Shown here one piece after another: positions 1 through 12,060 of a DNA stretch of 64,000 nt (within the stretch, counting starts at the first letter, position 1; each line of letters starts with the position of its first letter). Source of the DNA: Cryptomeria japonica (lineage: Eukaryota > Streptophyta > Pinopsida > Cupressales > Cupressaceae); assembly GCF_030272615.1 (NCBI RefSeq), contig NC_081413.1:185080115-185144114 (forward strand), given 5' to 3'. The notes beneath the pieces are model-generated. The model did no database searches and was not told where the DNA came from. It worked only from the letters and a program-made list of their open reading frames with translations. The position numbers and the translations under genes were made by a program.

Positions 1-659
1 AACATTCTAACCTCATATCCTACATTATATTCTAAACTCACTCTTTTTGTCACAATGTAACATTTATCAAAGTCACACATATCATTCACTAATTTCATAG
101 TTTGAAATGTTAAATCTACTTCATTTCTTTTTCTAGCGTAGTTAATGTTGCTTTGAATTTAATAAAATGTTATGATTAACATATCACACTCAACTTGTAA
201 ATCTAATATTTTTATTTGTTGGGTATGATTGGTTTATTCATTTATTAGTACTTTAAATATTATTCTAATTAAAATAAATCACAACACACTAATTAATAAA
301 TCTAATCTAAGATAATAAATGTATGCAATATAAAAACACATATTTAAACTAGATTAAATTCAGAGGAAAATTAATAAATAGAACAAAAAATGTGGTAAAT
401 AAATAAGAGGAAATAGGTACTAAGCTATAAGAATGATGACATGAAGATGATGCTAATGTGCAAAATAATTCATTTTTGTCTTAAAAATTATGCATTGTGT
501 CTAATGTATGTATCAAGATCTAATCAAGTGCAAAAAAGTCTTAAGGGTCAATATTGATGTTATGGGTTCAATCGAAATTGTTGTGGGTTTTAAACCTAAT
601 GCACATCTCTAAGTTAATAAAATGCTTACTTTTAAAACTTGCACACCTAGATAGTCTCT

Positions 660-1700
660 ACTAACTATTACGTTGGTAAGGATTGATTGCGGTACCTTTA
701 AACACCTTAAGAGGATCTATCAAATAACTAGGGTCAGGTTCTCTTAGTTCAATCCATAGTTTGATTGATTTTACAACTCTAGAAAAATAATCAAAGAAAA
801 CATATGCAAACATCTAAATGGCTTATATGCTAATGATGTTGATTATGATTATTTTATTCCATTTAGAATTGAAGTGCTCTTTATTTAGTCTTTGTATTCA
901 TCTTATGTCTAGATATTCCTTTATATAAATCAGTGGCACATCAAATGTCTCTAAGTCCTAAGATATGATAACATGTCCCACAAATATGCACCAAGTTGAT
1001 TCACAAATCGAACAAAAAAGATAGACTTAAAACAATGTGTAGATGAACATGAATAGAGAAACAATGATTTGAAGACAAATGAATGTAAGTGAATGGATGT
1101 GAATGTTCCAATAATGAAAGGTAAATAATAAATGAATGAAAATGAAAATAACTATTAAAAAAAAGATAAACTAAACTTAACAAATAACTATATCACTTTT
1201 TTATATACAATTATATAAAAAAATATACTTCATGATTAAAAAAAAACAATATAAATATACTAATTCTACCATTACAAATATATATAATATTTTAATTTAA
1301 TTTCAATTACATAAAAGCACAACCCTTCAATAAATTAGATAAACCAAAAAAAAAATCCAACTAAAAGATAAGAACAAGGAGAAAGAGCCGTCCAAAGTGG
1401 TGACTTTGATCACATCCATTTTCTAAATAAAAAAAACAAAAAGTCCATTTCAAATAAAGAAACAATAATAAGTAGTTCAAATTTTGTTCTTTTCACTAGG
1501 AATAATTACAGCTCATTTTTTTATGCACAAACAACCTAACAAATAAAAATTTGGGAAAATTATTTTTGACCAAATAGTAAAATATTATATATAATTTGGT
1601 TTGAGTAAAAGGTAGATTTCAATTTCTTAAACCCTTCCTACTAATGATATAATTGTGTTGTTACACTCCGTTTACTATCAATATAGTAAATTAAAAAATT
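660..1700. repeat. Old dispersed non-coding repeat, member 1
   Basis: Shares collinear but diverged blocks with 33440-34960 (and with 48565-49606 in the second copy of the large duplication). Matching landmarks include a 'ttggtaagga' block at the start, a block near 1480 reading 'caaattttgttctttt', and a block near 1660 reading 'actccgtttacta'. No reading frame is conserved. It may be a decayed LTR or a non-autonomous element; no termini were found. Confidence 0.6.
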
Positions 1701-2139
1701 ATTTAATTTAATAAGTCTGAGGAAAGGAAACTTTTTAAAATTAAAGCATATATATAGTTTTTTAGTTGATTATTTATGAGTATTGAGGTTTAAATAAATT
1801 TATCACTTTTAAATGGGTTTAGAGGATAGAGTGAGGCAAAGTCAAATGTTTTTTTAAGATAAAAAGGGGTTCGAGGGGTTCTAAATGTTTTTAAAGAGAA
1901 AAGTATTTTAAGAAATTCTTAATATTTTTAGAGATGACTGATTATATAAGTCGAATCAATAGTGTGTTTCTATTAGTTATGTCTAATTAATGTTAATTAA
2001 GAGGCTCAATTTTCTTATGGGGGACACTTTGGCACCACCTAAACTATACAATATTATAGTGGTACTTCTATTGGCCCTTCATAAGAAAGCAAGTGGAAGA
2101 TTTTATTTGTTGATGCTCTCTATGTAACCAAACTAAACC

Positions 2140-3035
2140 TACTAATCAAAAAATTTGTATTGGCCTCTTCCTATTCCCTTTCTACCATTGGAGTCTTTCT
2201 CTATAGATTTTATCAATGGGTTGATTGCTACTTTAGGCAACATAATTGTTTTCTTTCTAGTGATATGTCAATTTTTCAAAATGGTCATCATCGTCCCTTT
2301 CAAAAAAGTATTGATGCTCCTATAGTTGAATTATTTTTCAGTAATGTATAGTGTCAATTTGCTTTGCATCTTTCTATTATTTCTAATCATGATTTCAAAT
2401 TTTTGAGTCATTTTTAGAAATCACTTTGGAATCTTTTGGGGTGTCAATGTTGATATTCTACAGTATTTCATCAAAAAATAGATGGCTAGACTAAACTGGT
2501 TAGCCAAAATTTAGTTCATTTTGTCAAGATATACTTTAGTAAGATTAAACAATGGGGTAGCTATCTTCATGTTTTGCAATACGTCTATAATTGGGCTACA
2601 ACAGTCTCCATAGGCCATTCTCCTTTTGAGTTATGTTGTGGATATCAACCCCTTGCTTCATGTGAGATTTTGGTCATTTTCCCTCCATATTCATCACAAC
2701 AACAAAAGGAACATGGACGAGTTGAAATTAATTTATCCACAACATGGAAAATATTCATGCACAAGTGAAAGCAACTCTTCAAACTTTTCAGAATAAGTTC
2801 AGGGAAATTCGTGATAAGAATCATATCCTTTCTAACTCTATGGTTGAGAGTTAAATATGGCTTTATATAGATAAGAAAAGGCTCAAAGGTAATAAAAATC
2901 ATAAGCTCAAGCCTATTAGATATGTTTCTTATACAGCTATCGAACAAATAAAAGATAATACTATCAAACCTAATCTCCAATCCCAACTTAGATTCCATGA
3001 TGTGATTAATGTTGAAATTAATTGAGGTGATATTA
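2140..3035 (+). pseudogene. Ty3/gypsy integrase remnant
   Basis: Translated fragments in shifting frames follow the order of a plant Ty3/gypsy integrase. First is a WPLPIP-type linker with SIDFINGL, carrying the first catalytic Asp. Next is SNHDFKFLSHF, where the family usually has S-D-R-D, so the second Asp appears as Asn. A DG-TKLV stretch follows with Lys where the catalytic Glu is expected. Then come LQYVYNWATT, SPFELCCGYQPL and a C-terminal KLKPIRY block. Several stops and frame changes break it. No protease, RT or LTR is attached, so this is an isolated dead fragment. Family assignment rests on motif order, not a search. An almost identical copy lies at 50046-50941. Confidence 0.8.
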
Positions 3036-3828
3036 GGTAAGTCTTTGGATGTAGATACCATTTTTGAGGTTTACACATGTTTTACTAGGTGTGGGAGTAC
3101 CACTACTTGGTGGTCATATGGATACCCTAATAACCAAGCCAAGTGGATTTCAGAAGCATCTTTTTGAGTGAGATTCTCCCACCCTAAAGAGAAAGTGAGG
3201 AAACTTTCTTCTAAATAGGGAGTAATTAGTACATCTTATCCCTTTACAACCTCTTCATCATGTTGGTGCTCAAAAATATAGGTCCACTTCCTAGAACCAA
3301 ATATCACTCGCAAGGCTAGGGTTGTCATCATACAAGTGAACCAACTCATCAATAGATTACATATGAAAGGTTAATGGGAAATTCTACAAGAGTGGGTTAC
3401 CTCTCCTATACTTTGATATTGGCTTAGACTCTGGAGCATGGTGTTATTAAGAGTATTCCTTAATAGGAATTGAGATCAAACAAAATCGACAACCAAATAC
3501 AATTGTAATCTTAAACCCAAATATTTTCACTAGGTCAAACGAAACTAGTTGCATGTAACCCCTATGTGGTTGATATGACAATGTAAGAATGACCCACATA
3601 AAATGTAGCTATTGATTGTTCACTTAATAATGATTCCCTAGTTATATTGACAATTATAGGTGCACAACAAGAACCACCTAAACTAAACTATTGAATTAAA
3701 AAATTTGATTTGAATGATTTGAGATTGGTGAATGGCCATAGACCGATGCCTATCTATTGAGCAACAAATTCATAAAACCTTGAAAAGGAATAAGTAGAAG
3801 ATGAAGATCATGGAGCTATGTATCTGTT

Positions 3829-3912
3829 GGTGTTTCCAACTAATTACTTTAAAATCCATCTATGAGAGGCCAGTCTCAATCTTCAAGGCCTTGGATCAGT
3901 GGACTAATTGAC
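3829..3912 (+). repeat. Short dispersed repeat, plus-strand copy
   Basis: About 80 bases, including 'atgagaggccagtctcaat' and 'caaggccttggatca', recur in inverted orientation at 31353-31434. In the second place the repeat lies just upstream of the unrecognised minus-strand coding remnant at 30592-31293, so this copy may be a fragment of the same element. Confidence 0.7.
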
Positions 3913-4743
3913 AGAGTAATGACTACGGATAAGGGACTAGTCACACTCTCTACACTTTAGGCTTTGTAAAACCTAGGTAGGTATCCCTTACAACAACACC
4001 TTGGATGTTTTCAGACTTATTTGATGCTACTACAGATATGTTCTCAAGCTATTATATGATCTAATGAACTTTAACTCCTAGGACGCGACCTTCATCCTTA
4101 TATGTTTTTTATCATAATGAGAATAAACTATCCTACTTGCTTCTAAATGAAAAACCATATAATAAAACAACTTATCAAATTGTTTGATGAAATTTTCCCT
4201 TTACAATAATATGAACAGTGCCTTGTACATTGAGCTAGATGAATCATTATTACAATATAGAATATGCATATTTTGCATCATCTTTTGCCTAGTATGATTG
4301 ATAGCTAATATCAGTCACATCATAAATATGAATTTCATAATTGCAACTCTATACTTGCTCTCTACATAGAATCCATTTGAATAAAAATTAGAAAATTTAA
4401 TCCTCTACTTTAGAAGAAGCTGAAATTTACTCAAACTCAACAACATAGTGAAGACATATGAACCAAAAAACCCTTGATTTCATTGATTCAAATTTTGAAT
4501 AAAGAGCAAGGGAAACAACTTAGAAACCATTTAATTGGGTTTCAAGATGTTTGTGTATTTCCAAAATATGTGCTCATATCCTTTGCAAAACTTTACTACA
4601 AGTAGGACATGAAACTGAATCACAATATTGCACTACAAATTTTATGAACATTGTTGCATACCATTCACCCTAGGTGAAAATAAGTACACAGGCTTCTCTT
4701 AGAACTAATTGTATTATCTATTTGTCTCAAGGAAAAAAAAGAA

Positions 4744-4748
4744 GAAAC
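4744..4748. repeat. Target-site duplication of element A, left (GAAAC)
   Basis: GAAAC directly precedes the TGTTGG start of the left LTR and recurs directly after the right LTR at 29902-29906. A 5-bp duplication is the usual size for plant LTR retrotransposons, and it confirms that the two LTRs belong to one insertion. Confidence 0.9.
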
Positions 4749-5629
4749 TGTTGGCATATGCACACTCCAATGAGACATTGTAGGTGATTGAAGGTTTTGT
4801 CATTGATGGCAACCTTACAATCCTATGACACCGACAAGGCATTACACCGGCATCAAAAGATCACAATCAGACCACCGGCATCGGTATAGAGAAAGGAAGC
4901 ATACTGGCACAGAGGCTGACAAGATTTTTGATATATTATATTTTGTTTATTATTGTAAAAACTTTGTAAGCTGACTTGGCAAGTTGTAAACTGACTCTTA
5001 TATATAATAGAGATCATTGTAGACATTTTGTAAGTAAGTAGAAAGTAAGAAAAGGAAGAAATATTAGGCAGACCTATTATGTGTAAACTGACTCTTATAT
5101 ATAATAGAGATCATTGTAGACATTTTGTAAGTAAGTAGAAAGTAAGAAAAGGAAGAAATATTAGGCAGACCTATTATGTGAAATATAGTTTAAGGGTTTA
5201 TGTAAGAAGCAGAGCAAAAATCGGTACTAGATTTGGCATTATAGATGCTATTTTGAAGCAGTACAAGGTACTGGATTTGTATAATCCATCATTGTAAGTT
5301 GGTGAGACTTCCCATTGAGCAGTGAGCTCTAGGGAGTTGGCCTTCCTGCATGTGCAGGCCCCTCTTGTAAGTAATATTCTTTTATTGGCCAGTAAGTGAA
5401 TATTGTGGGTCACAAATCCCACCAAGGTTTTTCCCACACCGGGTTTCCTCGTTAAATCATTGTGTTATGATGTTTTTTTCATGTGGTTATTGTTAATTCT
5501 ATTTATTGCATTATTTATTGCATACCAGTACACTGTTATAATATGCTCTACATGTTTTAAGTTAAGAAATTCTATATACCAGTTAGATACTAATTCACCC
5601 CCCTCTCAGTATTTGTGGGAATCCTAACA
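4749..5629 (+). repeat. Element A 5' LTR
   Basis: Starts TGTTGGCATATG and ends CTAACA, followed directly by the primer-binding site. It is 881 bp against 781 bp for the 3' LTR; the excess is explained by a 97-bp tandem duplication inside it. The LTR carries the 'ttcacccccctctcag' block near its 3' end that also marks the LTRs of elements B, C and D. Its first 229 bp recur at 52655-52883. Confidence 0.9.
4986..5179. repeat. 97-bp tandem duplication in element A 5' LTR
   Basis: The block starting 'gtaaactgactcttatat' at 4986 is repeated without visible change from 5083. The 3' LTR has a single copy, so the duplication arose after integration or during assembly. Confidence 0.9.
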
Positions 5630-5631
5630 AT

Positions 5632-5643
5632 TGGTATCAGAGC
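5632..5643 (+). other. Primer-binding site of element A (tRNA-Met type)
   Basis: TGGTATCAGAGC lies two bases after the LTR end. This sequence is complementary to the 3' end of plant initiator tRNA-Met, the usual minus-strand primer of copia elements. Element C has the same site (57154-57165) and element B a mutated version. Confidence 0.9.
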
Positions 5644-5700
5644 ATGGTCCTCTATTTTCATAAGCCTAACAACTTGAGGAAGATCTTGACACCGGTAAAG

Positions 5701-5910
5701 ATGAAAAATCTGATGAAGCAACTAGAAGCAGCTCTTTCAGAATATGATGCAGAGAAACTGAAAAATATCAAATTAGAAGATGATCTAAAAGCAGCTCAAG
5801 ATATCATTCAGGCACTTCAAGAAAATCTTACCATTTCAAGAAACAAGAGAAGAGAACTTTGTGAAAAGATGCAAAATGAGAATGATGAAAAGGAATCTCT
5901 TAATGATATG
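5701..5910 (+). pseudogene. Element A gag, N-terminal part
   Basis: An open frame from ATG at 5701 (an earlier in-frame ATG lies at 5644) encodes a charged helical stretch with KQLEAALSEYDAEKLKN, matching KQLEMALEDYDAERIKN in element C gag. The frame is cut after codon ATG at 5908-5910 by element T and resumes at 24387 in the same phase. This part is a predicted coiled coil. It probably belongs to the structural protein that packages the element RNA, inferred from the zinc knuckles further along. Confidence 0.8.
5906..5910. repeat. Target-site duplication of element T, left (ATATG)
   Basis: ATATG precedes the TGTAGTC start of element T's LTR and recurs after its right LTR at 24382-24386. It falls inside the gag gene of element A. 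Confidence 0.92.
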
Positions 5911-6187
5911 TGTAGTCACACAAATCTGTCCAGCTTAATTAAATAAATAAACGCTATTTATTTGATTAAAAATCCACTAGCCATGAATTAATTAAATTAA
6001 TATTTAATTAATTCATCCCCAAACATTCTTCTATTAATTAAATAAATTATTCAATTTATTTTAATTAATTCATTAAATCAAATTCCAATCAATTAAATAA
6101 ATAAAATCTATTTATTTAATTAAATCCCCTTTTTCCTCTTTTAAATTAATTAAATAAAATATTTATTTAAATCATTATCCCCACCCC

Positions 6188-6393
6188 ACTTGCATTTTCC
6201 TACAAATGCAACTTGCACACATTTATTGAAATAAACTAATTTTATTTTAATAAAATCCTATTTTCCCTCACCCACCAAATCCACTTGCAAACTTGCATTT
6301 TCCTACAAATGCAACTTGCACACATTTATTGAAATAAACTAATTTTATTTTAATAAAATCCTATTTTCCCTCACCCACCAAATCCACTTGCAA
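6188..6393. repeat. 103-bp tandem duplication in element T 5' LTR
   Basis: The block starting 'acttgcattttcctac' at 6188 repeats at 6291. The 3' LTR has one copy only (from about 23268). Confidence 0.92.
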
Positions 6394-6932
6394 AATCTAA
6401 ATTCCTTTTTTAGATTTTTCTAAACCCTTCCTATTTAGCCTAATCCATCCCCTAATTATTGTCACATTCCTAAGCAAAATGGAGTCACTTCTCAAAGACT
6501 CCAAAGTCTTTGAAAAACATTTAATGCTTTGTGTGTTCAACAAATTAACCCCCAAAGTCTTCCAAGACCACTAATGGCTCTTACATGACCATTTATGGCT
6601 CTTACATAACCATTTATGGTTATTTCAAAATTGTCCCCCCAAACATTTATTGTTTTGACCATATTTATCCATTTCACATTTGCACAAGAATTTATCCATT
6701 GGATAAAAGCTTTATTCTTTGAATAAAGAGTTTATTCATTCAACTAACCTTGACTCTAAATCTCAAAGTCATATCAAGCATTTAATGCTTATTCCCTCCC
6801 CTCTCAACCTATCTCACATTGACACTTGTCATCCTGGGATTGGGTTGAAAGCCATCACATGGATTTGAAATCTTTCAATCCTGACCCTTGTTGAGATTGC
6901 TCAATCTCAACCATTCATTGTTCCATTTTTCC

Positions 6933-6940
6933 TATAAATA
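6933..6940 (+). promoter_or_regulatory. TATA box of element T LTR promoter
   Basis: TATAAATA in the context 'cctataaatagagccc' is a textbook plant TATA box, and it is kept in the 3' LTR at 23908-23915. Transcription of the element would be expected to begin about 30 bases downstream; that start is inferred. Confidence 0.7.
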
Positions 6941-7406
6941 GAGCCCATTTCTTCATAATCCAGATCTTGAAAACTTGTATGCATTTAAGCTATAGACATT
7001 TTAAGAGAGCATTTTAGCATAATTAACTCATATATTGTCATTTTGGATAAAATAAATCATTTTAGTATCAATAGCTTAGTATTAGCTTTTCATTTCAGAT
7101 TTGGAGCACAATACTACAATCTCAATCCTCCATAAGCATCCATAGTGCAAAAAGCTGCTGAGAGCTACACTATTTTGGAACTTGGAGAGGAGAGGAACAA
7201 GGGAGAAAGAGCTAAGAGCATGTTAGGAGGTATTTGGAGATGCCTCATCATATTTGCTTCTTTAGTTAAATATGCTTTCATGTTTTTAGTGTCTCTCTTG
7301 GTATGCCTATTTAGATTAATCTTTGATTAAATAACACTAACGATTTTCTTGTGTGTCTTGTGTTATTTGTCTCTTAGACTAACCTTGTCCATTTTGCAGG
7401 GCATCA

Positions 7407-7424
7407 TTTGGTGAACCTGACGTG
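7407..7424 (+). other. Candidate primer-binding site of element T
   Basis: 'tttggtgaacctgacgtg' follows the 5' LTR directly, the position expected for the tRNA primer site. I could not assign the tRNA from memory; matching its reverse complement against tRNA 3' ends would settle it. Confidence 0.55.
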
Positions 7425-7500
7425 AAATGAAACACCAAAAAAATATCATCTTTTTAGCAAACTAACATGTCTAAATGTTGAAAATGTCACACAGGTTACG

Positions 7501-7737
7501 CTTTGGCGCTATTGAACACGTTCTAGCGCTACCGACACTTATTCTTTTAGCGCTATTGTTCTTACAATAGCGCTATTGTCCAAATTTCAGCGCTTTTGGA
7601 TTTGTTATGGCACATTTGTCATTATTTTGGCACTATTGCAATCTTTCAGCTCTTTTGCCTCTCTGGCTTTCCCATTCTTTCAGCGCTTTTGTGTTAAATA
7701 GCGCCTTTGTTCAAACACAGACTAGCGCTATTGTAAC
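7501..7737 (+). repeat. AGCGCT-motif array, 5' side of element T
   Basis: Six exact AGCGCT hexamers at 7525, 7549, 7569, 7589, 7682 and 7724, plus degenerate versions. Most are followed by ATTG or TTTG, giving the extended unit AGCGCTATTG. The spacing is irregular, so this is a cluster of a short motif and not a simple tandem repeat. The mirror-image cluster is at 22141-22425. Confidence 0.85.
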
Positions 7738-10071
7738 AAAATGTCGTAAAAATCACCTTGTAACCAAAAAAGTGTAAATTTTAGGCTTGTGGAAGCCCCC
7801 CCTTGGACATTGATTTTACTAACACATTGTTGTTTGTGCAGGTTAAAACGCACCATTAAAAATCACAAATTTTCCTTTGGTGCATTAAAACTTGAACACA
7901 AGCAAAATTTCATTGCTTTCTAGTTAGGATCACTTGTCTTTTGGTGCTTAAAATCAGAAAACAAATTTGATTTCCTTGCATCAAACTAAAAAGATTTACA
8001 ATCCACACTTTCAAATTGGGTGCACATAAAATACACAATCCATTTGTTTTGATTTTTGCAAACAAATTTTACTTCAAGCAAACATGTTTTTCATTAAGTT
8101 GACTAGGATTTCCAAATTCTAGATTACAAAACACATTGCTTTTGAAGTTAAAAAGAACACCATGGTTGTTGGAGCAACATCTCCAAATAGTTAGATCACA
8201 TTGCAATGGTGGATTAAAAAGAACAAGTGTCTTTCGTGCTTGGCACACTTGTGCAAAAAGTCAGTCGAGTGGTCCTACCTCTAACACACACTATCCTCTC
8301 CCTTGGCTTTCGTGGTCCTAGGTGCAAGAGAAAAGTGTTAGTAACACTCAAAATTTTATCTTTTTAAGAGAGGCCTGCCAAGGGATCGATACTCTTGGGA
8401 ACGACCTCGAGTGGTAAATCCTTCGAGCCGCTATAGAAATTAGGTGAGAGTGAAAGTTGTAGCCTTGGGTATAGCTATTCCTACAGTGTAACTAGCCGAA
8501 AGGACAAATGGGCCCCACCACCAGTTACAAGGCTCTTAAGTGAGTCACTGCAGAATGAACTTATGTCCAAAAACATCGAACATGACTAAACACCTTTAAG
8601 TAATAGCCCACCTGTTCTATTGATTGAGAATATTTGCGATATAATTTAGTGCAAGAGCATAGATGGTTTTGCTCCCAAGATACTCACCATACATATTTCC
8701 TTGAGTAGAAACATAGCTTTTTGAAAAGTCACTTGTGGCTTGATAAAAGTGGTGACTCCCCCATCATAGGGATCATCTATTTGTTATGCTCGTGCAAGAC
8801 TTAGTATATCACAGCCTTACCTACCACGGTGGGATTCATAAGGTATGTAGTACCAAAGTCGAAGAAATATCAAGATGTGGGCTAAATTTATCGCAACTGG
8901 CCATTTGACCTTAGGGATAAAAAGTGTTTGAAGTGTGTTCATTTTAAAGACCAAGTGCAAATTGAGTTGACTTCAGGCTTTGGAAATACACCTTAAAATA
9001 TATCTAAAGGAAGGGTCATATACAAGTCCAAGGATTGGGTTGATCTAGACCCATACTCATTTGTGCCTTTGGGGCAACATTCTTGTGTTTGTGTGCTTGC
9101 TTTGTTTTCTTGTCAAAAAAAAAAAAAAACATCAAATCAGAAAATCAATCCCAAAAACAAAGTATCCAACCAAACATTTTTCAAAACAAACACACACATC
9201 AAAAACAAAGTGCAAACAACAAAGAGTCAAAATTTTATGACCATTCTTCACATCTTGCGAAAAAAGAAGCATCATCAGAATATCAACTTGAAAAGAAAAC
9301 CATTAAGCTCAAAGGCTTTGATCAAAAGGAGGAAATTCTTCTATATAAATAGACAAATCTTTGTCTCCCATAGAGTTTTTCTGCGTCACATGCGCCTCTA
9401 CCTTCAAGGCAAAACAAACAAATTTGATTCAGAATCATTGAACCGCAGAGCGTTTATGCAATATAGAGCTCTAAGTTATCACAAAAACCAAGGAGTTAAG
9501 ATTAATCCCAACTTTTTCCCAAACGTCTGTATCACATACAACATAGCTCAAGAAGTGCCACAAACTCCCCAAAGGGAATTGGTAGAATTTGTTCCATTTA
9601 TGACACAAAGTTTTTATTGAAGTTGAAAACATTTCATCCATCATCTTATTCATCCATCGTCACTTCATCATCAATTCATTCCAAACTCTCAAAACATTAA
9701 GAGGTTCTTGTCCCAAAGTTCTCTTTTAGGTATTGCTTGAATCAAACACTTCGCATCACTTTTTAGATTCTTTCTACATCTAGGATAAGCTCATCCTAAG
9801 AGACACATCTACGCAGGTTAAAACTAGTTCATGAGTGAATCCTCTCATTACTAGGTAGTTAAATCTGTAACACATCTTAGATTTCTCTACACCTTATCAC
9901 ATCAAAATCTTATCAAACAAGCAAGCAATTCAAAAAAAAGGAATTTCGATTACATCTACCTTAAAAGTGCTAGAGATCCACATGCAACACAATTCACCAA
10001 TCATCAATCTCTCATTTCATCAAAAACTCATCATCATTTTCACTCAACTTCAACAAAGACTCATAAACAAA

Positions 10072-11600
10072 ATGGCTCAAACCTGATCATAGTCAAGGCA
10101 ACGAGAAATAGAAATAGAAGAAGAAGAAGAGGAAAATCTCAATGAATTTCAAGAAGCACTTGGAGGAAATGTAAATGATGAAAACCCAAGTACTCCTACT
10201 CCTGCAACAATAGAAAGGGCTCAGCATAACCCTCTCTTTAACAGACTGTTTGACGAAATACTTAGGAGCAATGTAGATGCTCACTTATTAAAACTTGCTC
10301 AAGAAGGAGCCAAACTCCCCTCTGACTTCGATCTTGCCCAATTAAGACAAGCTTCAGAAAGACAAAGTCGCCATGAAGAGGAAAGAGGTAGAGATCCCAT
10401 CAGATATAACATTCCTCGAGGTAACCCACCACCTCCTCCTCCAACTGAAATGGAGATGTTGTAGCAACAAGTCGAGAATCTCGCCCAACAACTTCATAGT
10501 GGTGTCAAAACTAACCAATTCTCACTCAATGACATATGTCCCTATCCTTTTGATAGGAATCTTTATATGCCACCCTTTCCATGAGGATTCGAAACACCCA
10601 AATTCAAAAAATATAGAGGAAAGGGGGATCCCCGTGATCATGTCAGAGAATTTCATTCCGCTTGCCTCAAAGTGGCATATGAAGACACCTACCTAATGCG
10701 CCTTTTTCCCCAAACCTTGGGAGGAACAACCACATCATGGTTTTCCTGACTACTAGGTGGCATTAGAACATTTGAGGAACTCATCCAAAAGTTTCTAGCT
10801 CATTACTCTCATAACATTGAACGTGACATCACCATGGCTGATCTATGCAACACCAAACAAAAACCAGGTGAACTATTCTCAGTATTCTTGCAACGATGGC
10901 GTCAAATTTCTAGCAGACTTTCTCTTCAGTTACCTGAATGAGAACTAGTGGAAATATTCATTTCCAACTTAAATGAAGAAATGGAATTTCACCTGGATGT
11001 CAAAGACACAGACTCTTTTAATGATATGATCACCAAGGGTTTGAAATGTGAAAGGGCACTCATCAAGAAAGGACTCATCAAAATCTTTAATGAACCAAAA
11101 GATGGTCCTCACCCACGCTTCAATAGCGATAAACCAAACTTCTGGAATAAAAACAAGAATATCGTCAATGATGGGGTTGTGGATGCTAGGACTATACAAA
11201 ATGCACAACCTGTGGTTCGGTTTGTAGGACATAATCCTCCACCTCAGAACACCACAAATGTTCCTTCCAATCAAGGTTGCATCACATCTCATGATGAACC
11301 TAGACCTCGTCAGCAAAAACAAAAATGAAAATACACTCCCTTAGGGGAACCCATTGAAACAGTATTGCGACAACTCATTTCTCAAAATTTGATCACTCTA
11401 CCTAAGCTATCAAACTATGAGCCTCAGGTCAAACCGGCATGGTGGAGAGATACTGAACACTGTGAATTCTATCAAGGAAGAGGACACAAGACAAGTAATT
11501 GTCACCGATTAAAAGATCTTATTCAGGATCTTATTGACCGAGGAGAAATTGAAATTGAAGGACATGACCCAAAAACAACAAATAATGATCATCTGATGTT
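10072..11600 (+). pseudogene. Element T gag region
   Basis: Contains an acidic N-terminus, a proline-rich stretch (near 10420), and a retrotransposon gag core with YRGKGDPRDHVREFHSAC, FPQTLGGTTTSWFS and FLQRWRQISSRLSLQLP. A knuckle-like CEFYQGRGHKTSNC follows at about 11462. This is the structural protein that would assemble virus-like particles in the cytoplasm. The zinc knuckle lacks the second Cys of a classical CCHC box, as I recall being common in Tat elements. Six stops interrupt the region before 11000. Confidence 0.85.
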
Positions 11601-12060
11601 CAAAAATTTACTTCCATCACAAGATCAAAGGGGTCCTTCCACTTCCAGGCGAGGCACGGATACTACGGATTATACACAGGCTGCATATAATTACACTGTA
11701 AATCATCTGTATGATGCCAGTGAACAAGTTGCAACTATAACCTTCAAAAATCCCAACTCAAATTGTAATGTTGTTACACGATGTGGCAAGGTTACCATCA
11801 AAGCAGCTCCACAAGGCACCATCTCCATCCCAAAGCAGTACAATCTTGTGGAACAATTAGATAAAACACCTGTGCTTATATCCATTTTAGAGCTATTGCG
11901 CCTATCGCCATCTCATAAAACTATCTTGGATCAAGCACTCCAAGAGGCGTCAGTCCCTGCAAATCTGAATATAGACCAATTTCAAGCCATGGTTGGAAGT
12001 CTAAAGTCATCACCTTGTCTCACTTTTTCCGAAAGTGACAACTCTTGCTTCCAGCAACCT

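Larger units (their letters stand above)
1..4977. repeat. Large duplicated segment, copy 1
   Basis: This stretch matches 47906-52883 almost base for base. The offset is 47905 up to about 1550 and 47906 after a one-base insertion. I counted about twenty differences by eye. The copy includes the junction where element A's LTR begins (4749), so both copies share one insertion event. They are therefore either two haplotypes of one locus or a duplication made after that insertion. The match starts at the window edge, so its true left end is unknown. Apart from the integrase remnant and the small repeats listed separately, I see no gene; 3036-4743 holds nothing I can name. Confidence 0.95.
5911..7406 (+). 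repeat. Element T 5' LTR
   Basis: 1,496 bp, against 1,391 bp for the 3' LTR; the difference comes mainly from a 103-bp tandem duplication. The first 250 bp are rich in 'taattaaata' runs that can fold back on themselves, including a near-perfect 30-bp palindrome at 5985-6014. A TATA box lies at 6933-6940. Confidence 0.93.
7407..10071 (+). other. Long leader of element T
   Basis: About 2.7 kb between the 5' LTR and the first gag codon, with no credible gene. It holds the AGCGCT array, a less AT-rich block (about 8360-8560) and a poly-A run near 9110. A Lys/Asn-rich frame at 9063-9620 looks like a chance product of A-rich DNA. Long leaders are usual in Tat-lineage elements. Confidence 0.7.

Noticed and set aside
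5632-5643. tRNA-Met-like sequence as a possible tRNA gene
   Set aside because: Only 12 bases match, and their position beside an LTR makes them a primer-binding site.
7145-7330. 61-codon frame with a membrane-like segment in both LTRs of element T (also 24120-24305)
   Set aside because: It starts at GTG, not ATG, and identity between LTRs follows from their common origin, so it is no evidence of selection.
9063-9620. 185-codon Lys/Asn-rich frame in the leader of element T
   Set aside because: A-rich DNA with a poly-A run gives this composition by chance; no domain and an overlapping frame of the same kind. Conservation among copies would be needed.
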